Origin: Gnetum montanum | Taxonomy: Eukaryota > Streptophyta > Gnetopsida > Gnetales > Gnetaceae | Reading direction: 5' to 3' | NCBI GenBank assembly: GCA_015680685.1 | Contig: MNCI01035712.1 | Span: forward strand, 177,323-241,322 | DNA length: 64,000 bases | Part shown: positions 12,229 through 24,227 of the stretch, piece after piece | Layout of the letters: each line of letters opens with the position of its first letter | Position numbering within the stretch: position 1 is the stretch's first letter | Notes under the pieces: generated by a model | Told to the model about the DNA's origin: nothing | The model's input: the letters and a program-made list of their open reading frames with translations, nothing else | Database searches by the model: none | Position numbers and translations under genes: made by a program

Positions 12229-13115
12229 TGATGAGTCGTTTGGTTGGCTGCATTGATAAGATGTCATCGACATGACCTCGTCAACATTGGGTTTGACCTG
12301 TTGATGTGTGCTCATCAACAAGGCTCCCTGTTTTGCCTATAAATATGTGCTTACTAGTTGCATTAATGGCATAAGTCAGATAGTTGTAGCAAAGCTCTTG
12401 CAACTTTGTCATTCAGAAGTTAGTATATTTTTCTAAGTTCCCACAGTAGGAGTCAAAAATTGTATAGATCTTTATTCGAGCACTATTGTACTTGAGCACA
12501 ACAGTGTGTGTGGCAATAAAGATGAGCTTTCTGATAAACCGTATAGCACTTTGAAATAGATTAATTATTTCCTTTATGCATTTAATATTTTAAGTAATTT
12601 TCTTTGATGCTTTAAGTAATTAAGTAATTAATTAAGCTAAATTAAGCTAGACTAAGCTAAATTAAATAGCAATTAATTAAGCATATAAGTACAATCACTT
12701 TGAGCATACACTTGGTGCTTGGTAATTCCAACAACACTTAATGTTTGGTAACCTAGTAGCGTTAAATGTGTTTAGAATGTGTATTACAAGTGGGAATAGA
12801 TGCTTATGTTAGGATTAGTTAAGCGTAGCTAGTTAGATTAAATTATAAATTTAATTATTCTATTCATTATTCTTTATTCTTAGGCAACTTAAAACATAAA
12901 ATGTAAAAATGATAAAAATCAAATGCCTTAGTTGCACTTAACCATACCTTTGCATTTTACAAGTGTAACTAGGAAGACAACAATTGCAACGGCTAGTTTC
13001 ACTTTGTAGAGACCAGTGTACTTAGAAGCATATAATTTCATGAAATTCGACTGAATCATGCATGAATGCTTAGTGATTCGGATGGTTGGGCATACGATCT
13101 GCTCACCGCTCATCA
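12229..13115 (+). repeat. Element J 3' LTR
   Basis: The LTR starts TGATGAG after the polypurine tract and ends CGCTCATCA. TATAAATA is at 12338-12345 and an AATAAA lies near 12513. The U3 has TGAC, GTCAAC and CATCAAC repeats rather than GATATC palindromes. It is followed by TACTT; the left target site lies outside the window. Confidence 0.88.
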
Positions 13116-13291
13116 TACTTTGTAGATTTTTCTAAGGCCTAGGATTTTGTCATCCAAAGTAAGCTATGGAGGCACTTCAAACATTTATAAAATCCTAGCA
13201 CACTATCATTAGCTATCCTAAAACTTTATAGAGAGATATGCATTCACTTTACAAATGGGCCAAAAAATGAATTTTATTTAATAGTTTTATT

Positions 13292-13741
13292 GATGTTAAA
13301 TAAAGATGTCCTCTTTCTCCTACTTTATTTGGTCATTTTATTAATGAACTTGAGTAGTGGATGCATAAAATACCAACTCATTTTGCAATTACAATTGAAA
13401 GTAGTCCTATGAGACTCTTACTCTATGCTAATGATGTTGCCTTAATTTTAAATTTAATGGAATAATTGTAGCAAATGCTTAATACCGTTATTGACTTTTG
13501 TCAGCATTCAAGAATGAAAGTTAATGTACAAAAAACAAAAATTATGATTTATGGTATATGAAATAAGATGTATAGTTTTACTAGAGGAGATAAACATGTA
13601 AACACAATTTCCTCTTTTAAATATTTTATCCTAGAATGCTCTTATAGTCACAAATGGGAATAACGCATTCCTCAAAGAGTTGCAAGTGGTATGAAAGCCT
13701 TATTTGCTTCTAAAAGAAAATTTAAGAAGGAATCTATTCCA
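13292..13741 (+). pseudogene. LINE reverse transcriptase fragment
   Basis: The frame translates into a non-LTR retrotransposon reverse transcriptase segment. It has CPLSPTLFGHFINELE (compare GxxQGCPLSPxLF), LLLYANDVALI (the YxDD catalytic box with D changed to N) and FCQHSRMKVNVQKTKIM (compare the VNxxKTK motif). A run ending in SKRKFKKESIPC follows. Several in-frame stops and the damaged YADD box show it is dead. The 5' endonuclease and 3' end are missing. It is plus strand and unrelated to the surrounding LTR elements. Confidence 0.75.
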
Positions 13742-14575
13742 TGTTAGGATTCTTAGTTATGTAGCCTATATAGGCTTTCTTTTTCTTTGTAAAGCTTAAA
13801 TAAGTTTGTTCTTCTTATTGTTCTATTTATTGTTAAGGACATATTTTAGTACCTTGGAGATACTATAGTCCCTATGTTGTGTGTTTGTAGTTTTAATAAT
13901 TGAAGGAAATATTGGAAGAGAAGGGGAAAGTAGGAGAACCATATGTGTTGACACATGAGATAATTTTCCAAATTAAAATTTATGGTAGATGGATGAGAGC
14001 CACCAATGTGAGGAGGCACATGGGATACTTCTTAAAATTAAAAATTGTGGTAGGTGCAATAGATGGATGAGAGCTAATTATCCATCTTAACTTAGTGGCT
14101 TCAATGGCTTCTTTACACCTCATCCCTTAATTAAAAATTTCCTAATTGTCTTCTTTCCCACCAATAATGCCTCCAACTCCTATATAAGAAGGCTTGTGGA
14201 AGTTTCATTTGGATGGGAAGTATTTTTTTTAAGAAGTATTCTTAGTTTTGAGTGTTTCATTGTTTATCTAATTTTAGTTTCTATTTAAAGCTTTATTCCA
14301 TTCTCATTTCAAAGGATCTATGGATATAATAAATTTTTAGTTTCAATTTCAAAATTTGGAAGGCATTCTACTACTAAATATTTGTAACTATCTACAATTT
14401 TAAGTCTTTTATTATTTAATAGGAAAGTGTAATATCTCTTATTAAATCCATAAATTAGCACTTTTTTGTTTTGTTAACATTTACTCTTATTTTTATACAT
14501 TCACAAAATTTTCTTAGTGGATGCAACATTGTTTTAACCTCTTTCTAAATTTGATATTTGTTACATCCTAAAATT
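13742..14575 (+). other. AT-rich segment with promoter-like features, possible LTR
   Basis: The segment interrupts the LINE fragment with TGTTAGG, a common copia-LTR start. It contains CTATATAAG near 14178 and ends near TTGTTACA. No matching second LTR or target duplication was found, so assignment as a solo LTR is tentative. No ORF is recognisable. Confidence 0.25.
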
Positions 14576-17020
14576 TTACTTGAAATAATCCATGTTTATT
14601 TCACACATAACTTATTACTTGGCCATGTAACATCATAATGCTTATACGAAAACAATCACCATAAGCATTATAAATCTTGACCAAAGTGCTTAGTAAAAAC
14701 TAAAATATACATTAGAGTACTCTAAGGAGCAATTATATAATCCATGAAATAAAACTCATAAATTAATCTCAAACAAGACAAATCCATGATCTCAAACAGA
14801 GTTGATAATATCCATCATTACATAAGTTCAAATACATCATATCCAACCTATCATAATCTCAAAAGAAAACTAAAATTGAAACCAAGGAAACACTATCAAT
14901 CATGCTTCATTAGCATCAAGCTTCTAGCTCCTACCACTTGAATATGTATACAACCATGTAGGAAAGATCAAAAAGTTTCTAGTAGAGCCAACCACCTTGG
15001 GGCACCTAGAACAAGTTGTAGGATGGACACATGTTGCATAAGAAACCATATCAAAATCCATCGGATTTGAAGGTAAAAACCATATTCAAAACCATGATAT
15101 CCACAAAATGTCAAGAAATAGGTAAACTAGGAATAGACTAGAAATTGATCATCTATAAGAATTTTTGGTTAGAAATGTCTCACCTATCTTGGATGTTATT
15201 AGTAAGCCTCTTTAAGGACTAGTTGAACAAGCCTCACCTAATCTTGGATGAAGCAGTTCTAGAGCAATTTCATGAGGTTCACCTACCCTACCATTTTACA
15301 TCAAGAAATCAACTACATGATCATCACAGGCGATGTGAGCCAAGACTAATTGGCTAACGATTTTCCGAGAATGCTTGCCCATTGTCATTCTATGTGCAAT
15401 CATATGTGACATGAGTCAAGTATGATAGCCAAAATTGTCTTCTACAATGTCTACCCATCGATACACAGACCATGCTACTCAAGTTACAATCATAGGTTGA
15501 TGTGGGTCAAGTTCTAGAGGTCAACCTACACTCCCCACAATGCATACCCATTGATCCCTTAATTGCACCATCAAGAGGTTAAAATGCTAGAGAACACATG
15601 ATATGGAATACCCAAGGATCTGAAATGGTTCAAAAGACACATGAACGACATGAAACATTCAAGAACCAATGACCACGAGTTAATCACAATGGTGGTGTAA
15701 CTTTCCTTTGAGTTTTGGTATGTTTTTCTTGAGTTTGGATGTGTTTGGACATCTTTTTGGTAAGTTCATAGTGTTTTGAGATCAATGGGAACTTATTTGA
15801 AGGCATTCCAAGGTTTTGGACTTCAAGTTAGATGTCTTTCCTAACAACCCTAACAAAACAAACATCTACTTCTTAGTGGTAAGTAAACATCTACTTTCTA
15901 GTGGTAGAGTAGATGTCTACTTTCCACTCGGAAAGTAGACTTCTACTTCCTAAGACATGCACCTTTTTTACCAGGTAGACATCTTGCCAGTCAACTAAGA
16001 TGTTTTTCTAACATCTAAGACATCTTGTTTGATTAGAAAAAAGGGTTTAAATAGCCCAAAGAGATCAACAAATAATAATATTTACTAGGGACTCCAGGGA
16101 TAAGAAGGTTAAAGCCAATAATCATGAGACAATGATCAATACATTAAAATTGTAACAAAGAGACAAAGCCTCAACTAGTTGTTGCTTTATCAAACCTATT
16201 TTTGAACCTAAAAAGCATGAAAATCTTTTTTGTTAAAACAAGATGCCAAAATTCAGTTGTCAAATAGGGACAAATCAATGTTAACACTTTTGCTTGTAAC
16301 TTTTTCCAATCATCATCTAACATCTTTGAAGATTGTGAAGGTTGAAGGACCTCATCACACTTCTTTTGTGCTAAGAATCTCTCATCACTACCACACTCCA
16401 TATGCTCCAATTCTAACCAACAAGCCTATCTATTGTGTGTAACCACAATAACCAATGCAAAGCTCTTCCTTTATTTGCAGAAAATAACCCAAGAACACAA
16501 GCTATCATTGATAGCTCTCCTAGCTTATTGCTATCACCAAACCCGTAAGCTCTTCCTCTTACACTTTTTTTGTTGTGCTTAACACACTTTCCCACCCTTA
16601 ATTTATAGGAGAACACACTAGTCTTTTTTCTTTCTATTACAATCTTTAGTTAATTTTAGAAACTGTTAATTATATCTTGAGAAGAGATTACAAAGCTACA
16701 ATTTATGAAAGACAACTTGGATAAAAAAAGAGAGAGATTTCTTCACATTAACTAATAGTTAACACTTATATCTTAGTATAATCCATGTATTCAAGTGCCT
16801 CGAGAAGAAGAAGCAATAAACATGTAAAAATAACTTCATTAAACCTGTATGCACTATGTGGTAAAATAGAAGTTTCACAAATATTTGGAGAATACATATG
16901 ACATGTTTGATGCACAAACTATTGGTTAATAACAAATTTAAACTAAATTGATATATATGGTATTAAACAATTCAGAATTGCTTTGCTGTGAAGGAGCTGA
17001 TAAAACAAATCAGCAACCAG
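14576..17020. other. Intergenic AT-rich DNA, no recognisable gene
   Basis: Both strands hold only short ORFs without domain similarity. The 16171-16616 ORFs overlap on both strands and resemble nothing known to me. A short double hairpin lies at 15860-15960. Confidence 0.6.
15870..15945. repeat. Two adjacent inverted repeats with CATCTACTT units
   Basis: ACATCTACT (15887-15895) pairs with AGTAGATGT (15908-15916). CTACTTTC (15917-15924) pairs with GAAAGTAG (15931-15938). An additional ACATCTACTT copy precedes them, so the array mixes direct and inverted units. Confidence 0.75.
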
Positions 17021-17039
17021 CGAACAAAGAACAAAAGGC

Positions 17040-17600
17040 ATGAGAATTTTAACAAAATCTGAATAAAGCATAACATTCTGTGCTAATGTGCAGAACAGAA
17101 ACAGATTTCTCTGCAACAGACTGAAACAAACAAATAGGTGCCTGAAATTAAAAGAATGTGAACAGAGAACAACATTCTCTGATAACACATAAAATAAATC
17201 AGATTTTTCTCAAACATACTGATACAGACTGAAACAAAGGCAAACTATTTCCCCAATGGTGCCTGAAATTAAAAGAATGTGAACAGAGAACGTCTCTGCA
17301 GAAACAAATTTCTCTTCAACATACTGAAACAAACAAAGGCAGACTATTAAAAGAATGTGAACAGAGAACAGCAATCTCTAATACATAGAATAAAAGGAAA
17401 CAGATTTCTCTTCAACATACTGGAACATACTGGAACAAACAAAGAAACTATTTGCACTATGGTTGCTCAAGTTCACAGAATCCAAAGAGAGTACAACATT
17501 CTCTGCTTACGTATAGAATAAGCAGAAAGTCGGAAACAGATTTTACTGCAAAAGACTGGAACAGAGACACACTGGAACAAACAGAAAAGTGCTTACTCAA
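17040..17600. repeat. Minisatellite-like tandem repeat downstream of the TNL gene
   Basis: Units beginning GCCTGAAATTAAAAGAATGTG start at 17140 and 17261 (period 121). A shortened unit starts at about 17346, and partial units lie on both sides. Each carries AGATTTCTCTTCAACATACTG-type and GAACAGAGAAC motifs, and AGAGAA...TTCTCT gives a small hairpin. Confidence 0.7.
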
Positions 17601-18085
17601 ATTGGAAGCACTGTTTGCAGAGGACCTGAAGCCACAGGAAAAGAACACTAGAAAATCAAAAAAGAGAAGGCACACCCTCCTACACGATGCCCAAACCAGT
17701 TGCCCAATGGCGGCTGCTGATGCCTCCACTAATAAATGTCAGCCCAAATTTATACTGAAGGAAGGGGCCGCTCAATTACGCATTTCTAATTATCTTAGAA
17801 ATAAAATAATACATCCAATAATTTTAACAATAATTCAGCCAGTAACAATTCAACAATGCTTCAACGATGATTCAGGAGCACGAAATTGGGCTTCACCGCC
17901 AACGCCAACATGAAGCTCAGTTGAAGGCATGTGAAGAAAAGAGAAGGTCATGTCATTGACTTGCATTTCTGTTTACACTCACCTTGTACAAGGGCTAAGA
18001 TTCTCCTTTAAAGAATGCCTTGATACTATTTCTGGTTAGCCAACACTCTACAAGGACCTCCCTAATAACTAATTTTAAGCCTTGG

Positions 18086-18195
18086 AATCTCACTGCATAT
18101 GCCTAGGAAAGCTTCAATGAAACTTGAAAGATGTATGCTGAATCTCACTTCATATGCTTAGGAAGCCTTCACTGAAACTCGAAAGATATTTGCTG
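18086..18195. repeat. 55-bp tandem duplication spanning the TNL stop codon
   Basis: Units 18086-18140 and 18141-18195 are near-identical (AATCTCACT... to ...TTTGCTG/TATGCTG). The predicted TNL stop (18171-18169) lies in the second unit. The first unit would fall in the 3' UTR. Confidence 0.85.
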
Positions 18196-19388
18196 ACGTA
18201 TGTTTCTCAATTTCAGTCTACGCAAGGCTGCTAAAGTTGAATCAGAGGCATTTGTTCGAAGCAGAGTGTTTAGAGCAGGAGGAATGTTTTGCTCGTTTAG
18301 GGAAACTATTTGTTGCAGTTTTCTTGAAGGGATCAGTTTGCCTTTGATTGACATGGAAATTGACATTTCATACAGATTAGCCAGTACTCCTGCTTCCAAG
18401 TCAAGGTGATGCCTGGGATGTGCAAGGAAGCTATGTTTGCTGCTGTTTCTTCTTTGCTGCTCCAGCAGTAATGCATGGTCATCCGTAAAAAGGCACCGTC
18501 TTCTCTTCCATGTTAAGCCCGACTCTTCTTCCTGTTGCAAGCATCCCCCAAGCGGTAGAATTTAGTTTAGCTATTCTATTCTGGTTGGGGAAAGAAAAAT
18601 AAAAGAAGGAAAAATAATAATAGAGGTTCAAAAAATTTCTTAATCATCAGACATTACAATGGAACAAATCAGATGCTTACCATAATAAGAGTGTTACAAT
18701 GACGGGATATTTTGGTTATTTGGCAACCCGCAATGTCGAGTGCTGAGAATTCAGAAATGCAGAGCTGAGAAGGCAGTTCAGTCCATGCATGAGACAGCCA
18801 GCGCTGTTTCACGAGTTCTGAGGTAAAGATGTTGCATATCTCTGCTGCCAATAACTCGTTTTTCGCTTCTTCCTCGGCATCCAGAAGAATCACCCATCCT
18901 TCCTTTGCAAACGCTTTGTAGCACTGGTCTCTATCTTCCAGTATCTCAAATTCACCACCGTTGACAAACAAGCCACGCACGTTTACTGTGCATATGTGGA
19001 CTTGTTCCCCAAAATCAGAACGCTCAGCCACAAAAGCACCGTCCCAAGTATTTGAATCGAGTTGCTGAGCAAGAGTGAATCGAGTTTGAGGCGGGGGAAC
19101 ATACAAAGGGAAGTCCACGGTGTCATCGGCTGAAACAAAACCCAACACAGCTGTGCGAGGGCCACGTCTTCTATGAAAAGCCTCGTTCCTTAATGGGGGG
19201 CAAGGGACACGTGTATTAAGCGAGATTCTATGAAAAGAATAACAGGAGTCATTTTGGGTCCTAAGGTGATGTCTGACCCTTTCTTCCAACAGTGAAAACA
19301 ATAACGGGCTCGTCTTCACATTTAATTCTCGACGGCCTAAACGGCGTACTTTTACATGCGAGGACCATTGTAGAATATTTGGTAACGT
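18169..19388 (-). CDS. TNL exons 6-7: C-terminal post-LRR region
   Basis: Exon 6 (19388-18681, 236 codons) and exon 7 (18531-18169, 120 codons plus stop) keep phase 0. Exon 6 has an alternating hydrophobic pattern (TAVLGFVSADDTVDFPLYV, then TWDGAFVAERS and VHICTVNVRGLFV) consistent with a beta-rich domain. It sits where the C-JID (jelly-roll/Ig-like) domain follows the LRRs in other TNLs; this assignment is an inference. Exon 7 is Leu/Arg-rich without recognisable domain. If exon 7 is not used, translation would read through its donor and end four codons later, at a stop near 18669. Confidence 0.7.
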
Positions 19389-22300
19389 CTGCAATCAATA
19401 TAATTGGCCACAACATGTGCAATAAACAATGTGGAGGATGTGTTAAATAATCTACTCTACTTCATCCATACATAAATAATGAACGTGTGATTGAGAATTG
19501 CATACCTTGTTCTCCTTGTCCAATGATGCCATGACAGAGTGGTGGTTGAGGGAGAGTGACAACTCATCTAACTGATTAGGAAGGTGCTCCACAAGGCCTT
19601 CATTGGGAAGGCACAACTGGTAGCAGCCGTTGATCCTGAGGTCCCTCAAAGAGGTGGCACAGCCGCCTATGCCGGGCACGTGTGTGAGATTTAAACATCC
19701 CTTAATTTGAAGGGATAAAAGATTAGGAAGGCCTGAAATGCTCCTGAGCTTCACGCAAGCAATTACTTCAAGTCTTTGAAGGCGGAGCAATCCCTGCGTG
19801 TGGATGACTTCCACCATCCAGCAATTACTCACGCATAAACTTTCCAGGCTAGAAAGATTCCCCAGGCAAGATGGGAGTCCTTTCAAAACAATGCAATCAT
19901 GAATCCTGAGTTCTGTTAGATTTTGTAACCTGCCAATGGTGTCCGGCAACTCGTCTAAATTCCAGCAGCTATCAATAATCAATATTTTCAAGAATGAAAG
20001 ATTTCCTACAGATGCTGGAAGCACTTTAGAATTGAACCACGAACCAAGCTCTAGAAGTTCCAGACTTAAGAGACCGCCTATAGCAGAGTCAAGTAGCCAG
20101 TGGAGGTTTACACAATTCCTCAGTCTTAAAGTCTTCAGATGCTGAAGATTACCCACGGATTGTGGCAGCCATTGGACATTTGCACAATGACTTAGTTCCA
20201 GAAACTTGAGATGCCCAAGATTACCCACGGACTGTGCCAACTCGTGCATTTGCTGTGGTAGATGGATGGCAGATCCATGCCGTTGTAGAAAATGATTGGC
20301 TATTATTAGTTCAAGTTCACTTAATTGAGCAGGTGCATGTTGATTATTATCTGAAAGAAAATCTGCATCTCCTTGGCTAACCCTACGCACCAACAATGTG
20401 AGGTGTTGTTGTTGAGAAGCTTGACCATGCCACTTTGAAATTTTCCATCGATCAACATTTTGCTGCTCCGCCTCAGCAATTTCCCAAGACGTTGAGATTT
20501 CAAGGTGATGGATGCGTTGTAGCCATTGAAACTGCTCTGCAGACAACCTTATGTTTTCACAATCCCTCACTTTTACCTTAAGTAAGTTGGTCAAGCATCC
20601 AAATGATTTCGGCAGCACTTTCACATGAGGGCAATAGAAGATATTCAAGTCTTGTAACTGACGTAGATGTCCAAATGACTCTGGCAGGCATCGCAGGGCT
20701 CTGCAAGAGAGTTGGAGTATCTTTAATTTTGGGAGTGTCCCAAAGGATTCCGGCAGGCATTGCAGGGCAGCGCATCCATGGAGCTTCAATATTTCTAATT
20801 GTGACAATTCACCAAAGGACTCTGGCAATGACTTTATTCTGTAACAGCGGCTTATGTTCAAGTCACGTAAGCTTCTCAAATCTCCAAAGCTATCCGGAAT
20901 AGTCTCCAAAAAAACGCAGTCACGGAGTTCTATGCAAGATAAGTGCCTAAACTTTGCAGTGAATTCTGGAAGCCTCTTCAAGTTCGTGCAGTCAGATAAA
21001 CAAAGGTCTCTTATATTTGTTGGAGCCTCCTGTTCGGTTTCAATACCAGAGCATTACACTTTTGTCAAGTGTATTATTTTGCAAAACAACATAAACGCTC
21101 TCTCAAACAAAAGCTTATGGGTTGAATCTCACCTCCTCTTTCTGATGTTCCCATAACTGTTTCAGCCTTTCACTAGACACATGCAAGGCTCTGACACTTT
21201 TTAAGCAGAGTGTCCCAGCAATACATTCATATGGAAAATCAATCCACTTCAGCCATAAAAGTTTCTTAGGCAACTTGGAAAGATCACCTTGGTAAACATA
21301 CCAAATCGAAAGGTAAACACTAACGTTAGCATCTTTCATGACAAAATCTTCAAAAGAAATCAAACACACATATTTCTTTAAATATATTTAATTAAATAAT
21401 CGGTACCTTCAATACAATAACCTTGAAGGATCAAAAATTCCAAACATGACAATTTTTTGAAGGCATCAACAGGCCATGGACATCCATCTTCATCAAGCAC
21501 AGCTGAGCCTTGTGAAATTAAGTTTAGAGCTTTCACCTTTTTACTTCCCTGAAATTGAAATGGACAAAAAGGGACAAACATTGCTCATAGGTGCTTTCCT
21601 TGGCACATAAAAAAATATCAAGTTGGCAAAGATGAAAACAACAATGTACTATTTAATTTACTTAGCTTGAAAAACAAGTTCATATTCCAAATACACAGAA
21701 ATCTACAATATTCCTACCATTTTATTAGATAACATATATCTAACGTCCATGGGATGCCACACACGGCTACGACGACCAGGGCATGAGTCTTCTTCTTTAA
21801 CTATGCTCTTTCCCAAGTCCACAAGCAAATCATGCATCATTAAAACACCATTCACTACGGTAATTAAATTCTTCATCTTCAACTTGTCAAGAGCATATAA
21901 TACTTCTGAATCACCATCTTCATCACCACATTGTCGAAGTTGAACGAGAAGAACTTCCTTCTCCCAATGCAAAAAGATGGCCACATCTAAAAACAAAGAT
22001 TTTTCCAACCCAGAATCAAGATGGTCGTAACTGATTTTTAATATTTTTTGCACATCAGGGTGTAAAGAATTTTTTATAGAATTCCATAAATTTTTCCAGA
22101 ATTTAATCTCTCTCCTATAAAGTTGGCTGCCAACTACAGTCAATGCTAATGGTATCCCCTCACATTTTGTAACAAATTTTTTTACCAGTTCATTAAATTC
22201 ATTGTTCACATTGCCACTTCCTCCAAATGCATATTGGCAAAATAATTCTTTTGAGGTATGGAAGTCTAAATATGAGATTTCCAATGAAATTAAATTTTGA

Positions 22301-24227
22301 CAGTACCGAGCAGCTCTAGGGTCATGCTTCAAAATCGCCTTTTCCCTGCTTGTTACAATAATGATGCTCCTTGGATTTAGACAAACATCATCTTCAATGA
22401 ACACTGCACTGAGTGGAATTTTACCATGGATATTATCTAGCACTACTAAAATTTCTGCATTGTGCAATCTATCCATTAAAAGTTTCTTTCCTTCCATTCT
22501 CATGTTTCTTGGCTCATATCTAAGAAGTTGGATAATAAGTTGATTGTGGACTTCCTTTACACCGTGTTTCTCAACAAGTCCCCCTACGTCTTCGATAAAG
22601 CAACACCTTTTATATTGAGGGCAAATCTGATTATACAGTTGTTTTGCAAAAGTAGTTTTTCCTATGCCTCCAACACCACTTATTTCCACCGATGTTACAC
22701 CACATCCATTTTGACAGCATCTCATTATATCATGTTTTATGCTGAGTAACTCTTTTTGTCTTCCAACCAAATTGCCCGGAACAAAAAACAAGCCAACATC
22801 AAGTTCCTCGAGTATCTTGTTGACAATTGACATACAACATTCCCTGGATAAAAACACAGTAAAATAAGACAAACCAAATCAATTAGATTTTGGAGAACCT
22901 TACTTGTCATCATCAATTATTCCCCAAACAAAAACACAGTAAAATGAGAGAAACTAAATCAATTTAGATTTTGGAAACCTTACTTGTCATCACCAATTAA
23001 GAGGTAAATGTTTGATGATAGAAAGAAAACTTTGATTCCAACTTCACGTATAGATTTCAACTAGTTGATACTACCCTTTGTGCAGAGTAAAACTAAAGAG
23101 AAGAAAGCAAACTCCCAAATATTTGTTAAAATATAAAAATAAGTATTTATCTTGTTCCGTAACTAATGATAACTGCCTTATTGTTCAGTATGTGTTTTGA
23201 TTTACATCAAGCCATGTAACATTTAATTTTGAAATGGTGACATAATTTAATATGAACTAGAGATATATTTTCATAAAAAATAAAGACAGACTACAAATTA
23301 ACCAAGCAGCAATAGAATCAACAAAAATAAATCATATAAATTTTTTACTGCTGTCTCATATAATTTTTTGAGATTAGTTTGCTACTCACAAAATTAGTGA
23401 CTACTCTAAACCCAGGCATCCATCCATGAAGACTTTAACATTAAAGCCTAAAACTAATTTTGAAATCAGTGTTCAATATCTCAAGCTAAGCCATCGTAAT
23501 GATGAACCAAAAATAAGCACACACAAATCCAAAGTTAAAGAAAACGTTAATGGCTTAAAATCACTCACCCTTTACCGTGTTCTCCCTTGATTTCACCAAT
23601 CTTGTACAGGGCGTGCCTCCATTTGTCAATGACTTGGGTGGAGTACCTGTTTTTGTCTATGATCTTCTGGAAGCCCTGCCCAAAATCTCCTTGTAAACGT
23701 CGAACATCACAGGGTTCTACATCGTAGAAGATGGGAATGAGCTTAGATTTACCCATCTCGTATTTGTCCACCATCATCTGCAGTTCTTTAAGACACCACA
23801 CAGACTCTGCAAATCCCCTGGAAAGTATGCAGACATCAACCTTGGAACAGGCAATGGCTTCCTCAATGGCCAAAGGAAAGCTCTCTCCACTCTGCAACTC
23901 TTCTTTGTCAAGAAACGCCTCAACTCCTTTTTCACGCAACAGATCATACATGTGATAAGCCAAGGTGCGCTTCGTATCAGGGCCTCTGTGACTGATGAAC
24001 ACCTCAAACTTTTTGTTACTACTGCTGTTACCCTCACACTGTGAGGATGACCCGACACCCAAATCTGGCTCTGAGCAAGGCTGCTGCTGCACATCATGCC
24101 GCAGTTTTCTTGGAGGGAATTCCTCATCATCGTCGTCAGCTTGTGTGCGGCTTCTCTTATTCGATGCTGTTGCTCTCTCTTCGGAATCACAGGACATAAG
24201 CCACTTAGGTGCACTGTTCTCAGCCAT
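18169..24227 (-). CDS. TIR-NBS-LRR (TNL) disease-resistance-type receptor, seven exons
   Basis: This is an intracellular immune receptor of the TNL class. Such proteins sense pathogen effectors, oligomerise through the NBS and signal by TIR NADase activity. Predicted exons (minus strand): 24227-23569, 22843-21718, 21548-21407, 21287-21133, 21029-19506, 19388-18681 and 18531-18169. Every junction has GT...AG, and phases 2,0,1,0,0,0 join without a stop, giving about 1558 residues. Order: N-terminal extension 1-72, TIR 73-213, NBS 240-595, linker and first LRRs 596-694, LRRs 695-1202, C-terminal region 1203-1558. The ATG at 24227 is in a good plant context (CAAATGGC); an upstream in-frame open stretch has no better start. 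All key motifs look intact, so the gene is probably functional. The exon model is my own reading of splice sites; exons 6 and 7 are the least certain. Confidence 0.9.
19506..21548 (-). CDS. TNL exons 3-5: linker and leucine-rich repeats
   Basis: Exons 21548-21407, 21287-21133 and 21029-19506 encode residues 596-1202. Exons 3 and 4 give the NBS-LRR linker with LPKKLLWLKWIDFPY and VRALHVSSERLKQLW, a conserved TNL block. Exon 5 has about fifteen LRRs of 23-24 residues with the pattern LPESFG-x-L-x-x-L-x-x-L-x-L-x-x-C. An island without LRR pattern (about 874-960, Gln/His-rich) splits them into an N-terminal set (PESFG type) and a C-terminal set (QSVGNL type). Intron 3 (21406-21288, 119 bp) has a CTAAC branch point. 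Confidence 0.9.
21718..22843 (-). CDS. TNL exon 2: NB-ARC domain
   Basis: 1126 nt encoding residues 221-595. Motifs: P-loop GVGGIGKTT (276-284), RNBS-A FIEDVGGLVEKHG (302-314), kinase-2 LVVLDN (352-357, where the second Asp of the usual LDD is Asn), RNBS-B IIIVTSR (380-386), GIPLA (449-453), RNBS-D LFLDVAIF (503-510) and MHD (556-558). Spacing and order are those of TNL proteins. The acceptor TTTTATCCAG precedes 22843 and the donor is ATG|GTAGGA at 21717. The Walker A lysine (Lys282) and the MHD triad suggest a regulated nucleotide switch. Confidence 0.95.
23569..24227 (-). CDS. TNL exon 1: N-terminal extension and TIR domain
   Basis: 659 nt encoding residues 1-220 (last codon split). Residues 1-72 form a hydrophilic extension with KRSR (24-27), an acidic DDDDEE run (31-36) and RKLR (40-43), a bipartite nuclear-localisation-like pattern. 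The TIR domain starts at FEVFISHRGPD (74-84). The putative catalytic glutamate of TIR NADases is Glu148 in WCLKEL, and the surrounding SRGFAESVWCL motif is canonical. Donor GTGAGT is at 23568. Confidence 0.93.

Noticed and set aside
17452-17913. 153-codon plus-strand ORF and a 90-codon minus-strand ORF (17729-17457) downstream of the TNL gene
   Set aside because: They overlap on opposite strands, the plus frame runs through the minisatellite edge, and neither shows a domain or splice context. The minus ORF (MEASAAAIGQLVWASCRRV and on) could be an exon of an unseen gene, but nothing supports it.
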